A stretch of DNA of 64,000 nt from Nymphaea colorata (GCF_008831285.2 NC_045138.2:20495934-20559933); one strand, 5' to 3'; shown: positions 37,601 through 50,037, counted from the first letter of the stretch. Notes: generated from the letters alone by a model not told the origin. Numbers and translations are program-made.

Positions 37601-38355
37601 AAGTTATATTTCACCCCTGTTAAAATTTTGAAATTAAGTTCAGCCCCTATAACAAAAAATTCCTAGCTCTGCCCCTGAGTGATTGGGTTCCGTCATCTTC
37701 AAAACACTCTTTGTCGGGCACTGGAATTAATGCCCATTCAGCACTCAACTGTGACCAGCAATTGTGCCAATGTACATGTGTCTTGCATATTGAATGATTT
37801 GCCAGTGACCAGAAATTGTGTTTTGTATTTTTGTGTTTCACTACACGTTTGTACATATGCACATGTGCTAGTTCCGTCTACATTTGCAGATGCAGAATAG
37901 CAGAATAAGTTAAGGGCCAACTAACGATTTTCGCATATGCTTGTTAGCTTCTGTATTGGTGTAGTTTATGTCATATTGGTTAGGTTCATTTGGTTCACAT
38001 CTTGTTCATTTTCATGTATTTATTCCTAGGTTAGATATTTTTGAGTTGATAAGTTTCTTTAAAGTTGAAGGTTTATGCTTCCAGCGCTGTTTTTTTCCTT
38101 TTTTTTTTTAATCATGGATAATTGCCATTGGACTGATGAGAACAAATTTACTGAGGGTTAATAAGGTCATGGACTTGTCTTCAAATCATTTATATCTGAC
38201 AGTTCCTATCGTTTTGTCTATTCACATTACAGCTTTCTCCTGAGGTTGAATCAGCATTGTTACAGCAAGTAATGAACCTAACACCAGAGCAACTGAGTTC
38301 CCTGCCTCCTGAGCAGAGGCAGCAGGTACTTCAACTCCAACAAATGCTCCGTTGA
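28681..38355 (+). CDS. CSTF64: Cleavage stimulation factor subunit 2 (CstF64), RNA-binding, ten coding exons
   Basis: CstF64 binds the U/GU-rich element downstream of poly(A) sites as part of the CstF complex in the nucleus. Exons: 28681-28711, 28831-28909, 33497-33671, 34885-34918, 35000-35235, 35327-35404, 35962-35997, 36084-36581, 37097-37414 and 38233-38355. All have GT-AG borders and compatible phases, giving 1608 nt and 535 residues. The RRM spans about residues 8-86, with RNP2 VFVGNI (9-14) and RNP1 KGYGFCEY (48-55). The hinge (about 160-223, [19 protein letters not shown]... to MLGMVPPQV) is the CstF77/symplekin-binding region. A long Pro/Gln-rich linker follows, and the last 40 residues ([18 protein letters not shown]... 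ending QLQQMLR) form the conserved C-terminal helical domain. It starts [20 protein letters not shown], matching plant homologues. Intron 2 is 4.6 kb. It appears intact. Confidence 0.96.
28910..33496 (+). other. CSTF64 intron 2 (4.6 kb)
   Basis: Bounded by donor CCG|GTGGGT and acceptor TTTTCAG|ACTGG, it splits the RRM between its first and second halves. No exon-like frame of a known protein was seen. A T-rich segment at about 30290-30540 resembles other T-rich stretches at 1660-1850 and 12860-12960 (TTTTTTCACATTTTT-like wording). The rest looks like ordinary AT-rich intron. Confidence 0.75.
33851..34010. repeat. Direct duplication in CSTF64 intron 3
   Basis: ATCATGGATTACTGGCCAT, followed by TTTCAAATATGTCATATCTAG, occurs from about 33854 and again from about 33955, a period near 101 bases, with small differences. 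It is non-coding. Confidence 0.75.
37510..37680. mobile_element. GGGGCGGAGCC-family MITE copy 1 (in CSTF64 last intron)
   Basis: The element runs from GGGCCATGGCC to TAGCTCTGCCCCTG, with an AT-rich middle containing AAATTTAAAATTTTACATG and CCCCTGTTAAAATTTTGAAA. The same layout is found at 46512-46708, 47636-47828, 50038-50220, 61095-61268 and 62465-62760. It has no coding capacity. Confidence 0.65.
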
Positions 38356-38530
38356 GACTATTGTCTGGCAGCTTCTTCTATTCATTTCCTGGTATGCACA
38401 AAGAGGAGAGGTGTTACGGTGGAATAATCTTAATGATCAGTGAGAAATTTTCTAATGTATGTTGTGGCCATTTTCCAATGTATTATTTAATGTAACATAT
38501 GGGGTCTTATGGTATCCCATCTCCATTATT
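38356..38530 (+). promoter_or_regulatory. Probable CSTF64 3' untranslated region
   Basis: Downstream of the TGA at 38353-38355 the sequence becomes T-rich, with AATAATCTTAATG near 38422 and TGTATTATTTAATGTAAC near 38477. These are plausible near-upstream and far-upstream poly(A) elements for a plant gene. The exact cleavage site cannot be read. Confidence 0.4.
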
Positions 38531-39914
38531 TGAAAGGCATCAAGCAGCCATCCTCTGCATCTCTTTTTGTTTGAAAGGTGTAACGGTTATTGTGAATGAG
38601 TCAAATTTTCAATGGTCTTACTGAAGGAAATTCTTTATTGTTTCCTTTCCCTTTTCGTACCATGTTTTTAATTGACCTACAGTGAGAATTTTTCTTTTTA
38701 AAATGTTTGATCGACCTTATGCGTTCGGTTTTCTGTTGCCCATGTATTTGATAGGTACAAACACTGGCAGCTGGGTTTTGCTCTTTCCTGTTGTGGGTTC
38801 ATACTCATGAATTCTTTTGGTGCTTTTGAGATTTCCATGCAATCCATAATCCTCATTTAGTTCTATGAAAAGTGTTTGGGCATCAAATCTCAATACCTTT
38901 TGATAATCCAAAGTGGAACTAAAACTTACCCCATCGGTGTTGTTAGAGGGCCTGTGATGTAAATGCTGAAAGGGGAAAACTGAAAAAGCTTGCAAAATTG
39001 GTTTGCAAAATCTAATACTTGTTCAAGTTTGGGCAGGACATAATTCTGGGACTCGATGCAGGCCTCTGGTTTCTACTACTTTTTGCCTTTTGTTTAGGTG
39101 CTTCATTGCATCACATGGGCATGGAGTTTTCTCGACGCATTTGTGCTTGTTTCCGCCGCTCTTCATATAATACACACGTCCTTTCTTTTTCTTTTGAAAA
39201 TCTGGAGACTAGCTCGACAAAGAAATCTCCGATCCATGTGTTATAGGTCCGCAAGGAGAAAAAGCAAGGGATGTTATGGATGAGAATGGATGGTTAAGCT
39301 TCATCTTTGTATTGTTTTCATATAGCCAACTGCGCTACGTGTAACCTCTTTATTTTAAAATTTCTTGCACATTCCTGCAACTCTGGTGGCAGATTTGTTC
39401 GTGATGGTTAATTTGATAGTAAGTGAACTTCAACCGAAAATTGTTCTTACTTTTTAAAAAGGATTCAATTTTATGCGACTGTAGGGCCATTTAACTTAAG
39501 ACATCTCTACTGGTGTTTGGGAGCCTCAGATTTTGGGCTTGAACACTAATTGGTGTCGCAAAAAGCTGTCTGAAGTGGCAGCTTCGAATTGAATCAATAG
39601 CAAACTAGTTGAGTTAGACTCGTCCGCCGATGAATGGGCACAATGTATGGCACACTTTGTTTTTAAGCTTTTGTTGTTTTAATTAGACGTATAGACAAGT
39701 ACCTTTCCATTCCATAATCTCCTTTTCTTTCAAGAAGATCCTTTTCATTACATAAATGCAGCATGAATGGCATACAATTGCCATTGTCCTTGCAATTAGT
39801 CCTTACCTTTCTATAATTAGTCTTCACCCACCAATTCGATTCAATTTCTAGATTGAACCATTGGGCCTAAAATCCATCCCCGGTTTGATTGATATGCTGA
39901 GTAAACAATACATG
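38531..39914. other. Intergenic stretch after CSTF64; nothing recognised
   Basis: Small open frames on both strands (for example 38717-38995 minus and 39019-39246 plus) have no family resemblance and no supporting splice sites. I see no repeat with clear boundaries here. Confidence 0.55.
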
Positions 39915-41783
39915 TAGCTTCTACATTTGGAGGAAGTGTAAGGGGAAAACGACAGGCTGCATTCTCCAATATGCAAAAAGGGGCTCCTATTTTGCCTTGT
40001 GGGATGGGCAAGTGCCCCCTCAACTTCATAAAAGTCCCAAAAAAATTTGGCAGACAAAGAAAGCACCCTCCAAAGTGACAAATCATCATTTCCTTATCAA
40101 AAAAGAAGATCATTCCCCATTTGTAACGTGGCAGTTCTCTCTCTCTTTCTCCAGCAACTTTTCTCCATCAGCCACTTGCACAAACAACTTAGTGCTGGTC
40201 ATACCCGTCACAAGAGGATAGCGTCTCAATGTATACCACGTCCAAATCATATCCGATGCACTGTACCAACTCACCTTCGAGTCCTTTCAATTGTGTGTGT
40301 GAGAGAGAGAGAGAAGAGAGAGAGCATAGAATGGCAGCGAATTTGGAGTTAACGGTCAAGAATTCGATGTTAAATAATACTGTCCCACCTTCACATAATG
40401 TGGTGGAGATCTGCCCTGCACCCAATTTTCTTGGCAATGGAAAGGAAATGTGAATTGCTCGAATAATCTGCTAAAACTTGTTAATACTGTTGTCTGTTTG
40501 TGCTTTTGTCATCCTTCATTTTTTCATGATAAAGGGAAGCCGTAGACCAATTGGAGATGCCATTGTTTGAAACAAATATTGGTTTTGGTTTCGTGAGCAA
40601 CAAAGAAAAGAAATCTAGAATTATTCTAAAGATAGAAAAGGACTTTTTTCAAAAACTAAAAGGAAAAAACAAAGATATTCTGGTTGGGTAGTTTACATGT
40701 AGACGTCTAAAACACGAAAAGTTTGCAATGAACCACTGGTTATCCAATTCCTGTCTTTTTCTTCTACAAAGCCAATAAAAGCCCCACCCCCTGGCTCGGT
40801 CATGGGGTTTATTTAACATCTTTCAAGTTGAAGAAGGTCAAGAGTTCAGTTCTATAAAGTATGGTCAGGTATGTAAAAATTGGATTAAATCGGTTGATTT
40901 GAATCGACAATTGCAAATTGATTCACATCACTTTTTATAATTTTAAACATGTTGAAGTTTTTACTGGTTTTATTCTATATGATCTTTTATTTATTTTTTA
41001 AAAATGTATAATATAACGTTGTTTTGCTGATTCACAACTAAGTCCCATGGATTCTTCTCAGTTTCTGATGTTTTACAGCACTGGGTGTTCCTTGCTGCCA
41101 TAATCTGGTATGGTTATGTTCGAATGTTACAACTTATAACATTGGTTTCTACTAAAACTTAATCACCCACCAATGGCATTGCTTTGAAATACTAAGATCA
41201 GGTCAATGATACTGTTGATGTAATAGGGTTTTTAATTGCTTAACAATTGCTCCTTCTCATTCAGGGTCGCAAGAACGGCCAGAAGACAACATCCAGCTTC
41301 CTTTTCAGATGTGACACAAAATTTATTATGCTTTCCTCTAACCCAATTGCACTCCAGTTATATAATCAGGGACAAGATTCAATAATTGCATCTTCTGTTC
41401 CTCTCTCTCTCTCTCTCTATAGATCTTGACGTTGTTGTCTATCTTCATTTCTGTCAATGTCACGAAGCGACCAAAGAAGTTGGTGATGGTAATTGCAGGT
41501 ATTATATATTAAGCTATTATATATTACGCTGTTATATATTAATTTGAGGTTTATGTCAATCTAAATGTTTCTTGCTCCAATGAAAGATATGGGTTTTGCA
41601 ATTCAACCTTTCTCCATGGTTTTCCTCCTCTCCTCTCTCTAACGAAGTCAATTCTGGAACTTGTAGCAGCAAGAAACATACTTTTTGGGAAAAGGGCAGC
41701 CAAGAAATAGTTTGTGGGTAAACGTACAAATCAAGCAGCTGGAAGCTCTCGTTCAAGAAAAACTTGTTTGTCCATGTTTAGAA
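39915..41783 (+). repeat. Segmental duplication, copy A
   Basis: This is colinear and in the same orientation as 55732-58523. Shared anchors include GACAGGCTGCATTCTCCAAT (39952 and about 55763), TTGTAACGTGGCAGTTCTCTC (about 40119 and 55873, shortened), GTATACCACGTC, CTTTTGTCATCCTTCAT, TTTTCAGATGTGACAC and ATTTCTGTCAATGTCA, plus TTGTTTGTCCATGTTTA at the end. The copies differ by many substitutions and indels. A short frame near 41430-41500 reads like a membrane segment followed by KRPKK, but it is not kept in copy B, so no gene is claimed. Confidence 0.85.
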
Positions 41784-41785
<2 letters not shown>

Positions 41786-41818
<33 letters not shown>

Positions 41819-41966
41819 TAAAATTGAATGATAACTCTCGCTTTTTAAAGTCATCCAACCATCTAAGAAGGGCTGTAACATGATAGATGGTTAAGAAAAA
41901 AAAAAGAGAAAAAGGATTTTCATCTTACATTTTTTTTCATTATTCTCTTTCTTCCTTTCCCTCCCT

Positions 41967-42027
<61 letters not shown>
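41786..42027. repeat. Two TA arrays flanking a short repeat-family segment
   Basis: A TA array lies at 41786-41815 and a longer one at 41970-42027. Between them is a segment (ATTGAATGATAACTCTCGC..., then GATGGTTAAG and a C/T-rich tract) that resembles 45325-45420. The pairing of a TA array with a CT tract and this segment recurs in the right half of the window. Confidence 0.8.
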
Positions 42028-42032
<5 letters not shown>

Positions 42033-43370
42033 TGGGTGTGTGGGGTGAGGGGAAGAGTAAATATCAGATGGTGCATATTATGTCACAAGTATAAAAGAGA
42101 AGCAATACTTTTAAAAGTCCAAGTATTCCTCAAAGAAAACAAGAGATTTCATTGGTTTAAGGAAACTCATTTGTTTTCTTATTTCTCATTTCTCTCACTG
42201 TTTAAAATTAGTTTGCCAATTATATTTGCAACTGAATTTCCACCATCTTACCTTCTTGAATCGGCGGTGTAAATGATTTGTTATCAAGTCTGGTATATTA
42301 CCGAGGGTCGGTAGCTATTAAACACGAGCTAAAGATGTTAAGACCATGCAAAAACAGTATACAGGAAAGGCAAATTCACTTTGGGAGTACGTTGACATCA
42401 TCAGTTCGTCCCATGACAAGAATTTCCATCACATTAAGATCGGGACCTTTGCACACCCTTTGTTGCTTACGATGACATATTTCGTGAGGAAACAAAAGTT
42501 GAATCCGTCGCTTGCTTCAGTGGGTAGTGAAAGTGATGCTCACGACTGATCATCGTTGCCATAAAGCATACCGTCGAAGCCATCAATTTTTCCGGAGAAT
42601 GACACGGAAAGAATGATTCTAAATGCCAAATCCATATTGCGTCTAACTTTTGAGTAAGCATTCCATATTATATCTTTATCTTTTTGTTTAACCTTGCAAT
42701 TGCCTTTAGTATTATAAAAACATTTATTTGGTGGAACGTGTACTTCGAGCGAACTTATAGATCACAGAGAGCACATCTGGACAGCACAGAAAAATGGGTT
42801 TAATTTATATGTAAGTGTAAAAGAGAAAAGAAAGACAACCTTTTTAATTATTTAGCTTTTATAGTTCACAATTTTTTCTTCTTATTTTTCTCTTAACAAT
42901 TGGTACAGAAAAAATCATTGGTACTTAAAGATCAGTCGTGACGAGTAAGAGCTACGCACCAACCTCTCTCTCCCTCTCCCTCTCTTTTTCTTTTCAATAA
43001 GGAATCATCTTGACTATTGATTTTTTCAAGATGTATGATTGAGAAAAAATCATGAAAAAAAAGAGTTGTTAATTAATACTTAGACGACTAAAATACCTTT
43101 ACTAGCTTTCAACTATCCATGATTGATGAGCAAGATGATTCCTAAGGATCTAGCACCTAAGACTTTCATACTTACCAACCAATTTCTCGCATATAAATAT
43201 ATATAAAGGGTATAACAACTGTTCATGATGCTTTCAACTATTAATTTAACAAAAAGTAGCATGTGAACATAGAGACTATATAGATATGCGTGCACTCTCA
43301 GGTCTCAAAGGGCAGTCGTTTTGGAAGGAACGAAGGAAAGAGCCGGTGGTGGACTCACATGGTGTGTTCA
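42028..43370. other. Intergenic stretch; no gene recognised
   Basis: It contains scattered short frames without family resemblance. The part at 43010-43100 (CTTGACTATTGA..., then TTAATTAATACTTAGACGAC) resembles 59010-59090, so homology between the two halves may extend beyond the main duplication. A CT tract lies at 42961-42987. Confidence 0.5.
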
Positions 43371-43440
43371 GAGGTGGACTCCATGTGATTTATGTATGTC
43401 GGTAAGAGGTGGACTCCATGTGATTTATGTATGTCGGTAA
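43371..43440. repeat. Perfect 35-base tandem duplication
   Basis: GAGGTGGACTCCATGTGATT... occurs at 43371-43405 and again at 43406-43440 without a difference. A partial relative (GGTGGACTCACATGG) lies just upstream at about 43347. Confidence 0.9.
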
Positions 43441-43651
43441 CAAATTGTTCTATGTCATATATGTAGACAAATGCTTGGCTTCCTCTCTGCAATTGAGCTT
43501 TTTGAAGTTTTTCCACCGTTAAACGGGAGCCATTCTTTTGCTTATGTTTTAAAAGATATTTCTTAAATTGACACTAGCTAGCCTCTCCAATACGTTATCT
43601 TCTTTTTTCACTATAATCATTTTGCCCATAGTTGACAGTAAAAATGGAAAA

Positions 43652-43655
<4 letters not shown>

Positions 43656-43696
<41 letters not shown>
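43656..43696. repeat. GA microsatellite, about 20 units
   Basis: An uninterrupted GA run. The predicted Leu/Ser-rich frame on the other strand is a repeat artefact. Confidence 0.95.
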
Positions 43697-43698
<2 letters not shown>

Positions 43699-45255
43699 TG
43701 AGAGAATTGTAAAATCTGATCTATTCTTTGTTTTCATAGTTTTTTCTTGAACATATAGTTTTGGACTTTCTGATATGTGTGAGATAATCAATTGGGCTAG
43801 GAAGAAGCTTAGTAACTTAACATATTATATCTTCAATGGCATGTTGTGGGTGTTTAACTCATAAAATTTTGAACTTTCCATGTCTTAATTACAACCTCCT
43901 ACAACCAAGTGGACGATGCTGTTGTTAACATGCATGATTTCTTCCCTATAAAATTGTACATTTTTCTATAGAGGAAACATGCGTCTAATAATTAGTTGTT
44001 GGTGGGCCTTGAAAGCACATGCTGCTCTATGAAGCATTGGTGAGCAACCACTTAGCTATTATTGGGCGCATCTAGTACAAGACAGATAAGGAACATCAAT
44101 TACTGCCTACCAGTTGGTGTGCTGTAAAGCCCATGTCCATTGACATGGCATATTTCAAGTTGCATGTCCTATGTGGTCAATGCCAGCTTAAGATTCACTA
44201 TGCAATTCCAATTTGAGATTTGTGCTCACATTTCAAATTCAATGGATCCTAGATAGGAGGATTCATTCGTTTTTGATTTGAAGGAGGTCAAGAGTTCAAT
44301 ACCCAGAGTGTCTCGCTTGCATAAGCTAGACAAGAGTGGACTGCTGAGAACAAAAACCATGTATGCTTCGAAGATAAATAATCTAAGCGGCAGGGATCCT
44401 CTTATACATATAATATTGAATTAAAAGCAGCTCTCTAAAATTAGGAACTGCTGACAGGTTAGTGGAAGTTGTCATGGAATAAAAGGTATTTTAATAAGTG
44501 GGGACACAGACAATATGAATGTCAACTACTTTGCGATGGATTGTATACGACTAATCATACAATTTATCCCCAAGGTGGTTGGCTCAACAGATGGGGTGGG
44601 GGCTGGTAGGTAGTCAGTTATTGTTTTGAGTTTCTGTGACACCAATTCTATCTTTTACAAAAGGGTGCGCACCGTTATGCAAGTTGAAGTATAGCGAATG
44701 AGTCACATCGAGATACCGAAAACAGGCTTTGCTCATTGAAGGGTGGGGGAAGAGTGAGAGATTTGGCTCAGCCAACTGGTAAGATTAAATACTTTTCCTA
44801 CTCACTCAGACTAATTATATAATTTAGTTCCACATTGGACTGTGCAAGTTAATCCTTATCACGAGAAGCTCAAAGCTATTGAATCGAAGGGGTTAGCACA
44901 ATTAAGGAGGGCCACAACTAATAGGCGGCTAGTCATGAGTTCAAACCTCATTGAGACTTTTGTTTGTATAGAGCTCAGTTTGTAGTTGCTTGCAAGCTTC
45001 GTGCTAGAAAGGGTGGCCACAAATGCAGGCGACATCGTAACAGTGGCACAGTTAGTTCTCCTACCCCAAGCACGGTTTCTTCAATATTGAAAAAATTTCA
45101 GAAGCTACCATCAATTATTTAGTTCTTCTGTCCATCATTTCCATAGGGTGATCAAACTACAGCAAATCAAAGAAGATGACACAACGACACAATTCTATGT
45201 AAAGAGCTAAAGCATATAATTGAGAGATTACATGAAATGGATAAAGGAGTTGATT
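43697..45255. other. Intergenic stretch; no gene recognised
   Basis: No conserved frame was found. Short segments such as the one near 44925-44965 (GGCGGCTAG and GAGTTCAAACCTC) faintly recall the A and B boxes of tRNA-derived SINEs, but spacing and folding do not support a call. Confidence 0.5.
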
Positions 45256-45263
45256 TCTCTCTC

Positions 45264-45316
<53 letters not shown>

Positions 45317-45440
45317 TATATATAAGAAAATTGAATGGTAACACTGGCTTTTCAGAGTCACTTAGCCATTTAATTGGGACTGTTTGATACAATATAATGG
45401 ACAGTTAAAAGAAAAAAAAAAAGTGACAGACATTTTAGTC
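45256..45440. repeat. CT/CA/TA microsatellite followed by repeat-family segment
   Basis: A CT-rich tract (45256-45304) passes into CA and TA units (to 45324). It is followed by AGAAAATTGAATGGTAACAC..., which matches the segment after the TA array at 41786. The shared order points to one repeat family with a microsatellite end. Confidence 0.75.
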
Positions 45441-45642
45441 AATCTGATATTAGTTTGCATCTCATTGTTTTTCTCTTAACCATTTATATACTTCAGATGA
45501 AAAGACTCTGGTTAAATGGCAGAATCTATTTCTCTCCCTCTCTCCACTGCAATTTTTTTTTTTTTTACTGGAGGCACCATCGCCTACCCACAGCAACTCG
45601 TTGTGTCGAGCAGAGGGAGGCCACTCTGTTGTACCTCATACG

Positions 45643-45670
45643 CTATTGGCATAAGGGGAGAATTTCTCCC

Positions 45671-45701
<31 letters not shown>

Positions 45702-45731
45702 CACACACACTATTGGCACAAGGGGAGAATT

Positions 45732-45775
<44 letters not shown>
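45643..45775. repeat. About 66-base tandem duplication containing CT and TA arrays
   Basis: TATTGGCATAAGGGGAGAAT with a CT run and a TA run (45643-45708) is repeated as TATTGGCACAAGGGGAGAAT with its own CT and TA runs (45709-45775). Confidence 0.85.
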
Positions 45776-46511
45776 CATGCCCCTTTGTATCTGCTTTGAT
45801 ACTCTGCATCTACTTTGAAGAATCAATAGGAGGAATTGGGTAAGTAGAGGCACTAAATGCTTATTAGACCTTCATCTTGGTGACCTTTTGGATATTTTTT
45901 AGATAATTTAAGTTTATCTGCATGATTGTTGACATCGATCATGCTGGGTCAGGAGCATCTATCTGATAGGATTTGTGGAATTCATAACATGCATCCACAA
46001 TCTCAGTAAAAAGAAAGGTCATGAAATGGCATGCAATAATTCATAATCCATCTACAATCTCATCAGTAGCATAAAGGCAATCCATTAGACATGCTAAATC
46101 CTGAGAGTACTCCTGAATTATGGATCTCACAAGCCCATGATTTTGGCATTTTGCTGCTAGCTGGAGCCAGATATCAAACAGAGACAAACTAAGGAATCAG
46201 GATTTCAAAATTTTCTGCTTTGAAAGTTTGTCAGTTTAATGTTTTAGAAGAATGATGGGGCCCACACAGTCCGAGAGCGTAGCTAGAAGACGGGGTCCGC
46301 TGCCTCAGGCTTAGTGGGCCCTTTGGTGTTGGTCCGAACTCCAAATGGCAACACTCTATTGGTTGGATCATTCCAATGGCACCTTCTAGTCTCAAGCCAT
46401 TATTGGACCCAAGGTTAAGCATATGGGTCGGAGATACCCCGGAGAAACCAAATCCCCTCCTATATATTTCTCCTATCTCCAGGATCTAGGCCTTATTTGG
46501 AGCCTAGGTGG

Positions 46512-46708
46512 CAGGGGTGGAGTGAGAATTTTTTCCTGAGGGGGGCGAATTAAAGTTTCTAAATTTTGATTAGGGCAGAAATATCATTTTTCAAAATTTT
46601 TTATATAAAACAAGTGAAATTTTTTAAAATTTACATGTAAAATTAAATTTTTCTTTTTGAGGTGGGGCCAAGGCCCATGTTGGCCTTATCTTGGCTCCGT
46701 CCCTACTG
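46512..46708. mobile_element. GGGGCGGAGCC-family MITE copy 2
   Basis: Starts GGGGTGGAGTGAGAATTTTT and ends TTGGCTCCGTCCC. The middle contains TTTCTAAATTTTGATTAGGGC and TTTTTAAAATTTACATGTAA wording shared with the other copies. Copies 2 and 4 share the same orientation. Confidence 0.75.
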
Positions 46709-47635
46709 AGTAGGGAATAGAAAACCCGTGAACCAAAATGTCATGCATCTACATTCAGTCTAATCGAACTGATGACCAGACTTTCACTAGCTTGCTAGTC
46801 CGACCACTCACACTAGGCCCCTAGGGCTGTGAGATCTAGTATGGGAACTTCCTCATTTATGTCTTACTTGGAAGGCAGCCCCAACCATATGGTCAGGTCT
46901 CTCAAACATCTTATGCATGATAAATAATTTTATGTATGTTGTTAATTTCCTAAATCATGGGTTCTTAAAGAAAGGTTTCCCACTTAATCTCTATTTCGAA
47001 ACCTTTCTCCATTCATTGGACCCAAAGGAATAATGCCTGACGTGAAAACACAAGTAAGGTGTAGACAAGAACCCATGTGCATCAGCCTGCCCATTTTGAT
47101 TTTAGGGAATGCAACAAAACTTGATTCAAATTCGATCCGGTTACATCAGAGTGCAAAATTAGGTGGATGCTACAAAGCTTCAAAAAGGCGCTTACAACTG
47201 CCAGCTTGGGTCCGCACTTGGCAGGTATAAATCATCACTATCATTAAAAGTCGGACTGGCGGTTTGACAAAGGTTAAGCAACTGCTTTCCTTCGCCTTTA
47301 GGGTATTTGGGACTTGAGCGGTCCTAAAGTAGACCTTTCAACTAGATAGAATGTTGCGTACACCATTTGCAGTTCAGAAAAGTAGTACCTATAAAGAACT
47401 GAGGATGCATCGTCAATGCGACACTTAGACCGAACTCTCAAGATGGACGAGGCTTGAACTTGGTACTACAGAAAATGGCAAATCCCGTTACGATATCCAT
47501 CCCATTTGAGAGGTTAGTCTGCCCTTCGATCCACATCAACTTGGTGCATGTAGATGCGTTCGATATCTACTGTTGGAAAACAAGAGGAACCGTGCATGGG
47601 TTGCTAGAATCACTTAGCAAAATGAGCATGATCGA

Positions 47636-47828
47636 CAGGGCCGAAGCCAAGGGGGGTTCGGCAGGGGCATGGCGGGCTGGCCTCCCTTCAATTAGTTTTT
47701 TAAAATTTACATGTAAATTTTAAAAAATCTCACTTGTCTTATACAAAAATTTTGAAAAATGATATTTAGGCCCCTATCAAAATTTTAGAACTATAATTCG
47801 GCTCCCCTTATGTCTGGCTCCACCACTT
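47636..47828. mobile_element. GGGGCGGAGCC-family MITE copy 3 (opposite orientation)
   Basis: Starts AGGGCCGAAGCCAAGG and ends TGTCTGGCTCCACCAC. The internal blocks occur in the reverse order relative to copies 2 and 4 (TTTACATGTAAATTTTAAA first, AAATTTTAGAACTATAATTC later). Confidence 0.7.
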
Positions 47829-47947
47829 ATGATCAGCAATAGGTGCTCAGCTCAGGTCGACCCTTTTACGATATAAGACCCGTTTGTGTCACTTTGTATG
47901 GTAGAGCAACCATTTCTATTATCCCTGCCCTAAGAAAAAGGAACTTA

Positions 47948-48040
47948 GAGGGTGTTTGGTAATGCACACACGGCATTCTACATTCATGAAACACTATATT
48001 CCAAAGAATTAACACAACATTTCTGTTGCCAAACACCCTC
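47948..48040. mobile_element. Tourist-like (PIF/Harbinger) MITE, 93 bases
   Basis: Terminal inverted repeats are GAGGGTGTTTGGTAA and, reverse-complemented from the right, GAGGGTGTTTGGCAA (14 of 15). TTA flanks both sides (47945-47947 and 48041-48043), the usual three-base target duplication of PIF/Harbinger elements. It has no coding capacity. Confidence 0.75.
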
Positions 48041-48951
48041 TTACAGGCCATATGGTAACAAGAATATTATGTTCTTAAAACATATATTTCAAAATCACCA
48101 TGTTCTTTTTTTTAGAATACACGGGTGCGATTATATCTAGTGTTTAATCCTTAGATTTGGAAATAGTATGCATAATTACACTATGTTTTCTAGAAAGAGA
48201 ATGTAGTGTTTTTGAACATGTTTTTCGAGAAAACTTTGCTTTTCTTATCAAATATGTTCTTGAAGAGTCCTTAGAACAACATTGACTACTTGTATCCCTT
48301 GTCCCTTATAAAATTAACTACTTGTATCCCTTGATAACTTTAACTACTTGTAGCTATCTTTTGATATCAATAGCTTACCTTTTTTTTCATTCTTGTACGT
48401 GAATGGCGACATAAGGAAAGAGCGCAGAGTTCAAGAAGATAAGGGCAGTGGCTCCAACCCTCCACTCCTTGTCGTTTTCTAAAATCACTGGAGCATAGGG
48501 ACGGGGATCACGAGTCGAACATGAAAATTGCCGATTTTTCAGTTAAACAATAAAATAAAAAGAAGGAGTGAAAGAGAAATGAAAGCTAGTCTCAGTTGTG
48601 ATGGAAGCAAACAGTGGGAGAGGAGAAAAGAAGAAGGGAGTACGTGGTGATGTGCGACACGAGCGTCGGCTCTACTGAGAAAAACAAAATTTGGGAGATG
48701 GGGGACCCGGCAAACACCTCAGCAAAAGCAGCCGCCGCTACCGTCCAAATGCTTTCACACTGCCTTCCTCCCTTTCTCTTTCAGTCCCTCTCTGTTGATA
48801 TATATGTGAGTGAATCTAAAGTCACCCAGCAATAGTTCATCAATAACATATAGATGATTAAAAAAAAAAAATTAAATAATATAAATACTCATTACTTTTT
48901 TTTTTCTCTTAATTGTTCATCATAAAACAAACTCTAAAAAACTAGAGTCAT

Positions 48952-48953
<2 letters not shown>

Positions 48954-49005
<52 letters not shown>

Positions 49006-49317
49006 GAGAGAGAGAATAATGGGCAGCCACTAGACCTTAATATGACAGCCTTAATACCAATTGTTTGGGCCATTGATTTAAAAAGATTATAAGTTTGAAA
49101 ATAAATTGAAAAAAAACGAAAAGCTAGTTGTATTTTCAAAAGACTATATCCCTCCAAGAGATAAAATATCTCAATTAAAGAAACTCATTTATTTTATCAA
49201 TTGAGAGGTATTTTAGTTTCTTGAAAATGCAACTAGATTCGTATCTTCTAAAATTAATCTATAATATGTAACAATCTAAACAGTTCCTATCAAATTTGAC
49301 ATATGAGGGTTTGGCAG

Positions 49318-49377
<60 letters not shown>
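48954..49377. mobile_element. Hairpin-forming insert between two TA arrays
   Basis: TA arrays at 48954-49001 and 49318-49377 border a segment with a clear hairpin. The left arm, 49124-49168 (CTAGTTGTATTTTCAA...), pairs with the right arm, 49191-49236 (ending TTGAAAATGCAACTAG), around a 22-base loop. Outer wording GGGCAGCC near 49021 and GGCAGC near 49312 hints at terminal repeats. It could be a MITE inserted into a TA microsatellite, or a MITE whose TA target was later expanded. Confidence 0.6.
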
Positions 49378-49379
<2 letters not shown>

Positions 49380-50037
49380 GGATTGAATCACTCTTCGTTT
49401 TTTCATTTAATGCTGATTAAAAAAATTGTGCTACATGTTCAATCAGGAGTGGATAAGAAAATGAGTACGTCCAGTTGACATTTTTGACTGGATAAACCAG
49501 TCAGAATTAGTTTTTGTTCGCATTCACATTGCTCATTTTTTAAGGTAAAAGTATTTACGTGATCGTGACACACAAGAATTCAATAATCAATGGTCAAAAA
49601 AATTTCTACCTTATAAAGCTCATTCTCTGCATCCAAAAGCCCGATTCTTATGTTTGTTTTAATAAGTTTAGACACTCTCACAAATAGTTTTTGCTTTGAG
49701 CATAAAAAATAAGAAATTAAATATTGAATCTGTCAACTGGTCGCATTCATTTATAGGAATAGAGAACTTCTCAAATCCAATGAGATGTGAATTTGCTATG
49801 CATGAACGTTCTTGAGTATGACGCTGTTAAATTCTCCAATCTTACAATCAACTTAATATACATCAAATTTCCTATATATATATGTGGCTGATGACCACCC
49901 ACCTTATTTTTTTTATTTTTTCTTCATTGAATCCTGAGATCGCAGATTTGCCGGTCGGGCTCATGGACATTTCACCAAGGTCCCACGACTACCTCTCTCT
50001 CACAACTGGTCGAATTGGGAGGTGTATTGTAGCCATG

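Noticed and set aside
48614-48835. 73-codon plus-strand frame with an Ala run
   Set aside because: A GC-richer patch that could be a 5' exon, but there is no homologue I know, no downstream exon, and repeats follow at once.
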